Assembly: GCA_002104935.1 (NCBI GenBank)
Contig: MCGT01000003.1
Span: 1,116,001-1,180,000 of the forward strand
Origin: Hesseltinella vesiculosa
Lineage: Eukaryota > Mucoromycota > Mucoromycetes > Mucorales > Cunninghamellaceae
Direction: 5' to 3'
Length of the DNA: 64,000 bases
Shown: positions 23,986 to 35,465 of the stretch, one piece after another
Position numbering within the stretch: position 1 is the first letter of the stretch
Layout of the letters: every line of letters begins with the position of its first letter
The notes under the pieces: model-generated
Told to the model about the DNA's origin: nothing
The model's input: the letters and a program-made list of their open reading frames with translations, nothing else
The model's database searches: none
Program-made: the position numbers and the translations under genes

Positions 23986-24108
23986 CCAACCCGCCTATCT
24001 CCACTCTTCTCCACTCTTGTATATAGCTTCAAATGAATTAAACATTGGACAGAATTTTTGTCAGCGTTATTTATTACGATAGCTGATTGGGTAAATGGGT
24101 GGGTTAAA

Positions 24109-27100
24109 CTAAACGCCACTGCTAAAAGTCAAATCAGAGACTTCAAGCCTGCCGCCGATCTGGATCCTTTTCAAAATTTTGGAGGTGCTGACAAAGACCC
24201 TGATCATTAATTCGTTCACTACATTACGATGGGAGACACGGGAGGAGCTGTACATTTTGTTGTACAAGTCACCTATGTCAACTAGCAGTTTTTCAAACAC
24301 ATGAGCCATGATTGGGTGGGAGTCATCATGACCTTCTTCGTGAGCAACGGCCATCAAGTCTCCGACTACAGCTTTGCCACGAGTAGCCAGCTCATCTACA
24401 AGGCGCAGTTCGCTATTTTGGCGTTCTTCTTTGACCAGCTTATTGACATCTTTCATGGATTGCTTAGTGTGGGTATGATCACGGCTGCTCTGCTCTTGTT
24501 GATGGCTGGAAGAGGCAATAGCAGAAGCAGCTTCTTCAAGCGCATCTCTCAGTTCCTTTGCATAGCGCACCACTTCGGTTTTGGTGAGACCACGAATTTC
24601 AATGTTATGAATGGCCACATTTCCATCTACCATGATTTCATCAAACAATGAGGCCAAGATTGCCTCTTTATCACTTGATACATCTTCTTCCTGGGCACCT
24701 TCAGAGCTGATCTCAACGCGACTCGTTGTTTCAATGTGTGTTTCAATATGAGTCGGAGCGTCGGAATGAGCTGGTACGTTGTCGTTGGCGTTGGCAACTT
24801 CGTGCTTATTGTTCACGCTGCGAGCTAGGAAAGACTGCAGAAACACAATTTCAGCTTCGCTTTCAGTCATTTCAGTCGAATAACCGGCAGCATTGGTAGG
24901 CTGAATTTCAAAGTGTTGAACTAAAAGGAGCCACAGACGACACGAGCGTTCAGTGGGTCATATTTATTTATTGCGAAAAGATATTACCTGGGGAGGGAAT
25001 AGTAGTAGGGGCATTAGCTACAGTAATAAATTCACCAGCGGCATTTTGCACAGTGGTCATGCCTTGAGCTTTTTGATTTGAAGAAATGCGATCAGTACTA
25101 CGCCTCTCCTAACCGCTCTTACTTTTTTTTTTACTTACCAATTCCGTTTGCACCATTAGCGGGACCGTTGTAAACGCCGGTCATTCCGCCCATGTCGTCC
25201 ATGCCTCCATGACCAATGTTTCCCCAGGATCCAGCCCATCCGTTTGCTCCGTCGGCAATACCGCGCAATGCGTTTTCCCCGTCGTAGACGCCATGCACAC
25301 CGTTGTAAACATCATTTTCCCAGTTGCCAGCCCAGTCGTTTCCCCAGGAGCCAACGCCCCATTCATAAGGGGTATCACCAGTGAGAGTGTCATCTATATC
25401 AATGATGGTCAAACAGGCGTGTTGCATTTTCGTCTTATTTTCAAATTACCAATGATGGGGTGAGCACCGCCACCAGAAATTCCGTGAGCAACGCCGTTAA
25501 CTAAACAAAAACAAAAAAAGATTCTTAGTCAGGCTATTGATTTTTTTAACACTTTACTTGTGGGAGGGGCAATATCTCTCAAATCACCGAAGATCAGGTT
25601 GCCTTGATTACCAAAAGATGGAGAGGGTGGGGTCAGCTTAGCGCACTTTTTTTTTTTTTTTTTTTTTTGGGGGGGGAGGTTCGCTTACCATTGGGAGGCT
25701 GACCATTAGGAGGCTGACCAGTGGAAGGTTGACCAGTGGAAGGTTGACCAGTGGAAGGTTGACCAGTGGAAGGTTGACCAGTGGAAGGTTGACCAGTGGA
25801 AGGTTGACCAGTGGATGGCTGACCAGTGGAAGGCTGACCGGTGGAAGGCTGACCGGTGGAAGGTTGACCGGTGGAAGGCTGACCGGTGGAAGGTTGACCG
25901 GTGGAAGGTTGACCGGTGGAAGGCTGACCAGTGGAAGGTTGACCGGTGGAAGGTTGGCCAGTGGAAGGTTGACCAATGGAAGGCTGGCCTGTGGAAGGTT
26001 GGCCAGTGGAAGGTTGGCCAGAGGGCTGACCAGTAGAAGGTTCTCCAGTAGTAGGTTGGCCAGAGGGTAGACCAGTGGAAGGTTGGCCAGTGGTAGGTTG
26101 GCCAGAGGGCTGACCAGTAGAAGGTTCTCCAGTAGTAGGTTGGCCAGAGGGTAGACCAGTGGAAGGTTGGCCAGTAGTAGGTTGGCCAGAAGGTTGACCA
26201 GTGGAAGGTTGGCCAGAGGGTTGTCCATTGGAAGGTTCTCCAGAGGTAGGTTGGCCGCCAGTGGAAGGTTGGCCAGTGGTGGGTTGACCGGAAGGTTGGC
26301 CAGTGGAAGGTTGACCGCCAGTGGAAGGTTGGCCACCAGTGCTAGGTTGGCCAGAAGTGGGTTGACCGCCAGTGGAAGGTTGACCGCCAGTGGAAGGCTG
26401 ACCGCCAGTGGAAGGCTGACCGCCAGTGGAAGGCTGACCGCCAGTGGAAGGCTGACCGCCAGTGGAAGGCTGACCGCCAGTGGAAGGCTGACCGCCAGTG
26501 GAAGGCTGACCGCCAGTGGAAGGCTGACCGCCAGTGGAAGGCTGACCGCCAGTGGAAGGCTGACCGCCAGTGGAAGGCTGACCGCCAGTGGAAGGCTGGC
26601 CAGTAGATGGTTGACCGCCAGTGGAAGGTTGTCCGCCAGTGCTAGGTTGACCGCCAGTGCTGGGTTGGCCAGTGGATGGTTGACTGCCGGTGGATGGTTG
26701 ACCGCCGGTGCTAGGTTGGCCGGTGGATGGTTGACCGCCGGTGGATGGTTGACCGCCGGTGGATGGTTGACCGCCGGTGGATGGTTGACCGCCGGTGGAT
26801 GGTTGACCGCCGGTGGATGGTTGACCGCCAGTGGATGGTTGACCGCCAGTGGATGGTTGACCGCTGGTGGATGGTTGACCGCCGGTGGATGGCTGACCAC
26901 CAGTGGATGGTTGACCGCCGGTGCTAGGTTGGCCTCCAGTGGAAGGTTGACCGCCAGTGGAAGGTTGGCCACCAGTGGAAGGTTGGCCATTGGTGGGTTG
27001 GCCGCCAGTGCTAGGTTGACCGCCAGTGCTAGGTTGGCCGCCGGTGGTTGGTTGACCGCCAGTGCTAGGTTGGCCGCCGGTGGTTGGTTGGCCGCCGGTG

Positions 27101-30100
27101 GATGGTTGACCATTGGTGGGTTGGCCGCCAGTGGAAGGTTGGCCGCCAGTGGAAGGTTGACCGCCAGTGGAAGGTTGGCCACCAGTGCTAGGTTGGCCAG
27201 AAGTGGGTTGGCCGCCAGTGGAAGGTTGGCCGCCGGTGGAAGGTTGGCCGCCAGTGGAAGGTTGACCATTGGTGGGTTGACCGCCAGTGGAAGGTTGACC
27301 ATTGGTGGGTTGACCGCCAGTGGAAGGTTGACCATTGTTGGGTTGACCGCCAGTGGAAGGTTGACCGCCGGTGCTAGGTTGGCCAGTGGATGGTTGGCCG
27401 CCGGTGCTAGGTTGGCCGCCAGTGGAAGGTTGGCCGCCGGTTGGTTGACCGCCAGTGGATGGTTGACCGCCGGTGCTAGGTTGACCGCCAGTGGGTTGAC
27501 CGCCAGTGGATTGACCGCCAGTGGGTTGTCCGCCAGTGGGTTGTCCGCCAGTGGGTTGTCCGCCAGTGGGTTGTCCGCCAGTGGGTTGTCCGCCAGTGGG
27601 TTGTCCGCCAGTGGGTTGTCCGCCAGTGCTAGGTTGTCCGCCAGTGCTAGGTTGTCCGCCAGTGCTAGGTTGGCCCCCGGTGCTAGGTTGGCCGCCGGTG
27701 CTAGGTTGGCCAGTGGATGGTTGTCCACCGGTAGAAGGTTGACCGCCGGTAGAAGGTTGACCGCCAGTGGAAGGCTGGCCGCCAGTGGAAGGTTGGCTGC
27801 CAGTGGAAGGTTGGCCGCTGGTGGAAGGTTGGCCAGAGGGTTGACCCGTGGAAGGTTGACCAGAAGGCTGACCTGTGGAAGGTTCTCCAGTGGTAGGTTG
27901 GCCGCCAGTGGAAGGTTGGCCAGTGGTGGGTTGACCAGAAGGTTGGCCAGTGGAAGGTTGGCCAGTGGAAGGTTGGCCACCAGTGGAAGGTTGGCCACCA
28001 GTGGAAGGTTGGCCACCAGTGGAAGGTTGGCTGCCAGTGGAAGGTTCGCTGGTGGAAGGTTGACCGCCAGTGGGCTGACCGCCAGTGGGAGGTTGGCCAC
28101 CAGTGCTAGGTTGGCCATTGGTGGGTTGACCGCCAGTGGATGGCTGGCTGCCAGTGGAAGGTTCGCTGGTGGAAGGTTGGCCATTGGTGGGCTGACCGCC
28201 AGTGGAGGGTTGGCCACCAGAGCTAGGTTGGCCATTGGTGGGTTGACCGCCAGTGGAAGGTTGGCCGCCAGTGGAAGGTTGGCCGCCAGTGGAAGGTTGG
28301 CCGCCAGTGGAAGGTTGGCCGCCAGTGGAAGGTTGGCCGCCAGTGGTTGGTTGACCGCCAGTGGAAGGTTGGCCGCCAGTGGAAGGTTGGCCGCCAGTGG
28401 TTGGTTGACCGCCAGTGGAAGGTTGTCCGCCAGTGGAAGGTTCGCTGGTGGAAGGTTGGCCGTTGGTAGGTTGACCGCCAGTGGAAGGTTGACCGCCAGT
28501 GGAAGGTTGACCGCCAGTGGAAGGTTGACCGCCAGTGGAAGGTTCGCTGGTGGAAGGCTGGCTGCCAGTGGTTGGTTGACCGCCAGTGGTTGGTTGACCG
28601 CCAGTGGTTGGTTGACCGCCAGTGGTTGGTTGACCGCCAGTGGTTGGTTGACCGCCAGTGGTTGGTTGACCGCCAGTGGAAGGTTGGCCATTGGTAGGTT
28701 GGCCACCAGTGGAAGGTTGGCCGCCAGTTGAAGGTTCGCTGGTGGAAGGTTGACCGCCGGTGGATGGTTGACCATTGGTGGGTTGACCGCCAGTGGAAGG
28801 TTGGCCGCCAGTGGTTGGTTGACCGCCAGTGGAAGGTTGACCGCCAGTGGAAGGTTCGCTGGTGGAAGGTTGGCCACCAGTGGAAGGTTGGCCATTGGTG
28901 GATTGACCGCCAGTGGATGGTTGACCGCCGGTGGATGGTTGACCATTGGTGGGTTGACCGCCAGTGGAAGGTTGTCCGCCAGTGGTTGGTTGACCGCCAG
29001 TGGAAGGTTGGCCGCCAGTGGAAGGTTCGCTGGTGGAAGGTTGGCCATTGGTAGGTTGACCGCCAGTGGAAGGTTGGCCACCAGTGGAAGGTTGACCGCC
29101 AGTGGATGGTTGACCGCCGGTGGATGGTTGACCATTGGTGGGTTGACCGCCAGTGGAAGGTTGTCCGCCAGTGGTTGGTTGACCGCCAGTGGAAGGTTGG
29201 CCGCCAGTGGAAGGTTCGCTGGTGGAAGGTTGGCCATTGGTAGGTTGACCGCCAGTGGAAGGTTGGCCACCAGTGGAAGGTTGACCGCCGGTGGATGGTT
29301 GACCGCCGGTGGATGGTTGACCATTGGTGGGTTGACCGCCAGTGGAAGGTTGGCCGCCAGTGGTTGGTTGACCGCCAGTGGAAGGTTCGCTGGTGGAAGG
29401 TTGGCCATTGGTAGGTTGACCGCCAGTGGAAGGTTGGCCACCAGTGGAAGGTTGACCGCCGGTGGATGGTTGACCGCCGGTGGATGGTTGACCGCCGGTG
29501 GATGGTTGACTATTGGTGGGTTGACCGCCAGTGGAAGGTTGGCCGCCAGTGGTTGGTTGACCGCCAGTGGAAGGTTGACCGCCGGTGGATGGTTGACCGC
29601 CGGTGGATGGTTGACCATTGGTGGGTTGACCGCTAGTGGAAGGTTGACCGCCAGTGGAAGGTTGACCGCCGGTGGATGGTTGACCGCCCGTGGATGGTTG
29701 ACCGCCGGTGGATGGTTGACCATTGGTGGGTTGACCGCCAGTGGAAGGTTGACCTCCAGTGGAAGGTTGGCCACCAGTGGAAGGTTGACCGCCAGTGGAA
29801 GGTTGGCCACCAGTGGAAGGTTGGCCACCAGTGGAAGGTTGGCCACCAGTGGAAGGTTGGCCACCAGTGGAAGGTTGGCCATTGGTGGATTGACCGCTAC
29901 TGGAAGGTTGACCGCCAGTGGATGGTTGGCTAGAGCTAACGGAAGGTTCACCAGTAGCACCTAGAAACATGTCTTTAGTCCCTTCACCCATTAATGTTTT
30001 CGATAATGTAACATACCAGTGGGAGTAGAACCTGAGATAGCAGTGCTGATGGCATGTTCAATTTCACTGACGCTTTGGCTCACACCATTTTCTAGTTCGA

Positions 30101-31627
30101 TTATTTTGGTTAGCAAGTAATAAAAGAGAGAAAAGAAAAGAAAAAAAAAAAAAAAAAAAGAGAGTTTTTACCGACGGGGTTGGAACTTTGAAGACCGCCT
30201 ATGGGAGTGCTAACGTGGCTGGCTGCATTGGTACCTGAAAAAAAATTAAATAAGAGCATTTTTTTTTTTGCTGAAACTTACCGGTGGGATTGGTAGCGGA
30301 TGCGGCGGCAGTAGCAGCAGTTGCAGTAACTAAACCAAGAACAGTGGAGGCTACTTGGCCAGCTGTGTTGCTGGAAATTTGGTTGGCTTGGAAAAAAAAA
30401 AAGAGGGGGAGGATATGAGCAATGCACGTAACCCCATATTTTGTGATTACCGACGGAGCTAGCACCTGCAACAATGCTTTGCAAAGCACCGGATGCTGAT
30501 GCAACGGGTTGGGTGGCTTGGCCGGGGAAAGCAGAGAGGCCACGGATGAGCACCAAAATGGCATAGGCAATACCAGCGAGCACACCCAAGAGGAGTTGGA
30601 GAAGGTTGAATCCAGAGCTGTTGTTGGCAGACAGGGTTTGAATGTTGGAAGTCAACTCAATCAATTGGTCCAAAACGGAGGCAACATAACCTTGGACGTC
30701 GCCATATTGAGCAAAGTTGGGTACGTTGCTTCCATGGGGATCTTTTTTGGACCAGCCATCGTGTCGGTGGTAGCTCTTGACTTCGTCCTCGTCGTCACCA
30801 CCAACTTGATAACCCAAAGCGCCATAGAGAGATTCCACGCGTTCTTGCACCTTGCCAAGCATGGTAGACATTTCGGGGCTCGATTCGCCCAGAGAAGCGC
30901 CTAGGCTCACCATCTTGTTCAAGGTTTTAACGGCGCTTTGAATCAAGCTGGCACCTCTTTCGTCGATACCCAAGGTAGAAGAGATGTCATCGGTGACGTC
31001 TTCGTCCAAGAATTCGTCTTCTTCTTCTTCATCATCGTTACTTTCACGGTCAGTGCCGTCACGGTGGCCTGACAGTTGATCGAGGATTTCCTCGATTTCA
31101 GAAGGATCCATGTCATCAAGTAAATCGTCGATGATGTCTTGAATATTTTCTGCAGAGATTGATCCCAAGGCAGTTTGGAGAGCGTTTGGGTCGATTTCAT
31201 CGAAGACGCTTTTCAAGGTCTTGGATAATTCGCTGTGATCTCCACGGAGTTCTTTGTGGTCATCAGAGGCTTCCTTTCGGTGGCTAGTGATTTCGCTGTC
31301 GTCTGATTCACTGGTTTCGGCAATACTGCTAGATTCAGACGCTTCAGCTGCCTTTCCAGAAGATTGAGCCACACCACCAGGGTGCAGCAGGGAGCCCAGC
31401 AACGAGGACACGGTATCAAGCAAGTTTCGTTTTCCAAGCTTTCCATTGCGGAAGGTGGAAGCAGCCTTCTCGCTTTGCAACAAGGCGACCAGATCAGCGT
31501 ATACTTCAGCCTCACTGGTGACCTCCATTGCTGCAATATCATCAGCATATTTTTTAGCCGGTGCAGCACAAGCACGATTGGCCAGCGCAAGGGCAAGGAT
31601 TGCGAACCCAATCTTACTCAACTTCAT
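24109..31627 (-). CDS. Giant secreted/surface repeat protein with QPSTGG array
   Basis: Ten minus-strand exons (31627-30451, 30386-30282, 30234-30172, 30091-30017, 29960-25689, 25602-25558, 25500-25450, 25393-25139, 25068-24988, 24920-24109) join in one frame to about 2311 residues. All nine introns are phase 1. Parts: a signal peptide (residues 1-20), a dibasic K-L-G-K-R site at 63-67 (Kex2-like), an acidic Ser/Asp/Glu-rich region to about 215, a hydrophobic segment at 341-364 (N-L-L-Q-L-L-L-G-V-L-A-G), small Ala/Thr/Gly-rich exons, about 1420 residues of QPSTGG-type repeats, a Trp/Gly/Asn-rich exon (G-S-W-G-N-D-W-A-G-N-W) and a helical acidic C-terminal 270 residues. The repeats are rich in Ser/Thr next to Pro, as in O-glycosylated mucins. 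A cell-wall, spore-surface or adhesin role is plausible but inferred; no family recognised. Confidence 0.8.
25690..29945 (-). repeat. 4.3-kb tandem array coding QPSTGG-type units
   Basis: Units of 18 bases (QPSTGG, QPTTGG) and 15 bases (QPTNG, QPTGG, QPSTG) with occasional SEPSTGG. Order is not random: an almost pure 18-base block lies at about 26383-26599, a pure 15-base QPTGG block at about 27500-27620, a QPTTGG block at about 28565-28680, and 15-base QPSTG units at about 25725-25985. Between 28850 and 29400 a larger unit of 174 or 186 bases repeats, marked by the SEPSTGG unit. Unit lengths are multiples of 3, so several other frames on both strands stay open across it by chance. Confidence 0.95.
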
Positions 31628-32992
31628 CTTGGTTCAACAAGATCAGAATAAGAAAAAAAAAAAAAGAAGTGAGTGAAAAAAGGTAAAAAAATTAAATTTC
31701 CATTGCACGCAACGACAATATAAAGAGCTAGCCAGGTACGGAGATTTTACATTGACAACGCTAAACCAATGTAATGATGAACGTTCGTTTGGTAAGACTC
31801 CAAGCAATGCAAAAAAAAAAAAAAAAAATGCGATATCGCCAGGGATATTTACAATATTTCCTTTTTTGTAGCTTGCTACCTGATTTTGGGATACCGCACC
31901 CGATCACTATCTGCAAATCGCAAAAAGGGCCACGATAAAATAAAAATCTGAACCTGAACGGCAGAATGCGTAGCCAAAATTGACCCGTTAAAACCTGAAT
32001 GCTCTGACTTTTTCACTAAAGAAGTCCCCTCTTGGGGTTATAAACGTTGATTATTGCTCCTGTGATTTGCATCGGGGCTCCTCGCGTTGTCAAGGCAAAT
32101 TTATTTCCCCCCCCCACTTTGCTTGTGAGTTGAATGACCGCAGCTTTTGTCTCAGAACATTTTGCCAGCCTTTTCTTAAACCCAATGACTTCATATATCT
32201 CCACAATGGAAGGGACGGAAAGGTGAAAATATGGATGTAAAAAAGCACCGAGACCATTATGGGCTTTGGCGTTATCATTCCTCGTTTTGTGAAGAAAATG
32301 GCGAGCTTTTTTTAATGTCCGACTTGAGCAGGCATTTCCTGGTTGGGCTCCTTCCACCTTTTTTTTTTTAACTTTTTTACACGAGTTAGTCACATTGCAC
32401 AGGTTAATAAAATAATCCACCGAGTCCATTATTGGGAATGTCAAGAAGTAAACCGCGGAAGGGATAAGCGGATGCCGGGTTGGGCAGCTTAGAAGAATAA
32501 TCGCCGCCTGCCCCTTCAGCATTTGAATTACAGCCTTTAAATTTGGGGTGCTCTCTTGCTTGAGTTTTGATCCAGCTGAAGAGTGTTCTAATGGCATGAT
32601 GCTTTATTATGGTTGGCATCATTGCTTGATGTGACATCGTGAATCGGAGGCTGGTTGGATTTCGACAAGGAAACAGGGATTGGACACCTTTAAATAAGTG
32701 CCCTGATTAAGACCAGCACCAATACTGAACAATTATATTGGATGGGGAGATGTTCATATTTTTTGAGTAAACTTGTTAAAACTGTTGTCAGGTGGAAGAA
32801 GGGCAGAGAGAGGGGTCGTCAAAAAAATGAAAAAACCATGCCTGGCTTGATTTGATTGGCTGCATAGACTCATATGAAAAGGGGGAACCCGAAAATAAAA
32901 CAAAAAAAATTGTTTCGTGCTGGGCTCAATACCTCCTTTGCATTCTCGCTTTATTTTCTTATCGTCCATTGCCCATTACAAACCTTGCAAAC
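31628..32992. other. Intergenic, no secure gene
   Basis: About 1.36 kb between the giant repeat protein (5' side) and SEC62. Contains A13 and A18 runs near 31652 and 31811, and a 193-codon minus frame (32597-32016) with unremarkable composition and a poly-Lys stretch from an A run; it was not accepted. Promoters for both flanking genes must lie here. Confidence 0.5.
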
Positions 32993-33930
32993 ATGAGCGA
33001 TCACGTCCACGGCCCCAACTGCAACCATGGTCAACAACAACAACGACCTGCCGGCACTGTTCAGGTAAATGATGCGCAACAAGCGCCTCCTCTTTTCAAA
33101 TCGATTGCATCCTACCTTCGAGATGAAAAGCAATCCGCCATGCGAACCAAGCAAGGGGTTATCAATGGAAAGAGAATTGAATACTTCAAAGGTCAGCATT
33201 GATTCATCATTTGAAAAAAAAAAAAAAAGCACAGAGAAAGGGGCTAGAGGACGACACTGACATATTTTTCTTCTCCTTTTCTTACCATCGGTTAGGTAAG
33301 AGCGCTGTCAATGCGTTGTTGAAGGAAAACTTTGCCAAGGTGCTACCTAAAGATCAACAAGTCCCAAAGGAACGATCGGATGCCATTGTGGTACTGAATG
33401 AATTGGGAAAGCTTGGCTTTATCTTGTGTGTCAGCCGAGGCGATTACATTGGCGAAAAGCATAGCCCTCGTCAATTGGCAGTTGCGCCAACGCAAGAAAT
33501 GAACGAGAACAACTACTACGTGTGGCTATGGGAAGGTCCCAAATGGGGAGTGTACTTGCGTGCCGGGCTGTTGATTGCCGGGATCCTGACAGCTGTGCTG
33601 TTCCCCTTGTGGCCTAGCTTCTTGCGCTTGGGTGTCTGGTACCTGAGTATGGGCGTCCTCGGTCTTCTTGGTGTCTTCTTTGGCATTGCCATCGTTCGCT
33701 TGATCTTGTATGTCCTGTCCTTGATTGTGTTGCCTCGTGGTTTCTGGCTATTCCCCAACCTCTTTGCTGACTGTGGTGTGATCGAAAGTTTCATTCCATT
33801 TTACGGTTGGGACGAGCCTAAAGCCAAGAAAAGCCCCTCAAGCACATCCACCACTGTCAATGAAAAATCAGCCGGATCTGACGTTACCCATTCGCCACGA
33901 TCTACTACCATTGAAGCCGTAGATGAATGA
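32993..33930 (+). CDS. SEC62: ER translocation protein Sec62
   Basis: Two exons (32993-33191, 33296-33930; intron phase 1 with an A14 run) give 277 residues. A cytosolic N-terminal winged-helix-like part contains Y-L-R-D-E-K-Q-S-A-M-R-T-K-Q-G and R-I-E-Y-F-K-G-K-S-A-V-N-A-L-L, then Y-V-W-L-W-E-G-P before two membrane spans (about W-G-V-Y-L-R-A-G-L-L-I-A-G-I-L to G-V-F-F-G-I-A-I-V-R-L-I-L). The post-membrane segment R-G-F-W-L-F-P-N-L-F-A-D-C-G-V and F-I-P-F-Y-G-W is the family signature. Sec62 works with Sec61/Sec63 in post-translational import. The N terminus has a His-rich start (H-V-H-G-P-N-C-N-H-G). The last 45 residues are Ser/Thr-rich. AATAAA follows within 40 bases of the stop. Confidence 0.95.
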
Positions 33931-34006
33931 GGTCGTTTTTTTTTTATTCCCTTATACAAAATAATAAAACCAGGGGCATGAATGAATCAGGGAACATGGA
34001 GTGTCT

Positions 34007-34812
34007 CTATGGTGCTGAAGGCAACAGCTTTCGGATGATATTTTCCTGGAATTCAATAATGGCTTGGTCTTTTGTCACATGGAACCCTGGCACGTGGATC
34101 TTTGGTTGAGGTCAATGGAGCATCACCAATGATAATTTTGCAACTTACTGCCATTAAAGCCTCTTGCTGGATGCGCACCTGCATGTCCATTTCACGTAGC
34201 ACAAATCGGTCCATTCGCAAAAGTGCATCTTTGGTTGCCTGCTGGACTTGGCGTTTTTCGTTTGGGAGCTTTACGCCCATGGCTTCCCTGCGGAGAAAAG
34301 ATAAAATGCGCTCAACTTTTTCTCTGCCGATGAAACGTCTTTCGATATGCCTTACTTTGCTTCGATTGACGCCATCATTTTTTCATGCTCTTCCTTGATA
34401 TCTTCTCGTCGTTGCCACAGTTCTCGTTCCCGCTTGTTCTAGGGGAAAAAAATCAAGACTGCATAAACGGCGGGAGGTAGGTGTATTTTTTTTTATATTC
34501 ACCTGCTCAGCTTGGCAAGAGTCCAGCACCATATTCACATTGGTTTCCTTTATCATTCGCTCTAGCAAGATCTCGATTTCAGGTGTGAGTTCGGTGGCAT
34601 GGACATGTAGCTTCAGCAATTCTTCCAGCTTCTGTTTGCTGTAATCCTGCCGCACCTGATTAACGACATCCGGCTGAAAATGTGAAATGTCTAGGGATGC
34701 CGATGACTGATATGAAGAGCATTAATGAGTTAAAGCTCTGGGTATAAATGGAGATAATCATTCTTACCGACAGAAATGATAGCAGCCTGTTTGTATTGAG
34801 ATCATCCGCCAT
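34007..34812 (-). CDS. Unrecognised coiled-coil protein, 187 aa
   Basis: Five minus-strand exons (34812-34768, 34706-34503, 34438-34356, 34287-34149, 34099-34007) join with consistent phases and clean GT-AG borders, a strong sign of a real gene. The product begins M-A-D-D-L-N-T-N-R-L-L-S-F-L-S, is charged and helical through the middle (E-R-E-L-W-Q-R-R-E-D-I-K-E-E-H-E-K-M-M; D-A-L-L-R-M-D-R-F-V-L-R-E-M-D), and ends with I-H-V-P-G-F-H-V-T-K-D-Q and E-F-Q-E-N-I-I-R-K-L-L. No signal peptide, membrane span or catalytic motif is visible. It looks like a small coiled-coil subunit of a larger assembly, but I do not recognise the family. The promoter side faces away from SEC62; the two genes converge with 76 bases between stops. 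Confidence 0.75.
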
Positions 34813-35117
34813 GCTGAGAAAAAGGAGGAAAAAGGAAAAAAAGCGCTGTGCCAAAAATCGAAAATCCCCATCCTCTGTCTCATAGCCTTCCGCGTTGACC
34901 ATAGTTGATGACAGACAGCCACGATTACAAATAAAAGTCTCCTTTGCATGTTCATATGAACCAGTGGCCAATAAACAACGCACAGTTAGACGCAGTGCTT
35001 GCTGGGAGGGTACAAAGTAAAAAGATTCAGCTGGCCCCCTTCACAACAATGAAAACGTAGCTCATTGTCGAGGTCACCATCTTGTTTGGAGAGCTAACTA
35101 ATTATGACGTACTATTG

Positions 35118-35126
35118 TATATAAAA
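35118..35126 (+). promoter_or_regulatory. TATA box upstream of the 92-aa gene
   Basis: TATATAAAA lies 61 bases before the ATG at 35187. It is the clearest TATA element in the window and supports real transcription of the small gene. The rest of 34813-35117 is the leader and promoter of the divergent coiled-coil gene with nothing else recognisable. Confidence 0.5.
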
Positions 35127-35186
35127 ACAACCAACCTCTTTAGGTGATTAATCCCTCTTTTCACCCATTAAACAACTGAAGAAAAG

Positions 35187-35465
35187 ATGTGTCACCCGCG
35201 CCCCAAGGCCTACTATTCCAGCGAAGTTGCGAAGGATCTGCTTCAAACCGGCGACTCAATGGTCAACCCTGGCATCCACCCTGTAATGCATCCTATGGCG
35301 TCTCCAATGGTACCACCGATGGCAATCCCATCTGGAAATCCGTCTGGGATTCAATATGCCGTGCCAGTTGTGTTTTATCCTGTTATCCCTGCGATGACCA
35401 TGGGCACGCCTGCAGCTCCTTCAACCGCCAAACCATTAGGTCCAGCATTGGGTCCACGTTATTAG
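35187..35465 (+). CDS. Small Pro/Met-rich protein, 92 aa
   Basis: A single exon of 92 residues. The middle repeats Pro-Met pairs (H-P-V-M-H-P-M-A-S-P-M-V-P-P-M-A-I-P) and the C terminus is P-L-G-P-A-L-G-P-R-Y. The initiator sits in GAAAAG-ATG-TG. No signal peptide, Cys pattern or known domain. The TATA box and open frame support it, but the family is unknown. Confidence 0.5.
   Translation: MCHPRPKAYYSSEVAKDLLQTGDSMVNPGIHPVMHPMASPMVPPMAIPSGNPSGIQYAVPVVFYPVIPAMTMGTPAAPSTAKPLGPALGPRY

Noticed and set aside
26167..28731. 854-codon plus-strand open frame through the repeat array
   Set aside because: Repeat units are multiples of 3 bases, so non-coding frames stay open by periodicity. Only the minus frame reading QPSTGG joins to flanking exons with consistent phase.
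25690..29945. CRISPR-like array
   Set aside because: Direct 15-18 base units without unique spacers, coding in frame, in a eukaryotic gene.
25638..29960. 1440-codon second minus-strand frame (LPLAVN-type repeats)
   Set aside because: Same periodicity effect; it does not continue into the flanking exons.
32016..32597. 193-codon minus frame in the gap before SEC62
   Set aside because: No recognisable motif, poly-Lys from an A run, no supporting signals; kept only as a note in the intergenic entry.
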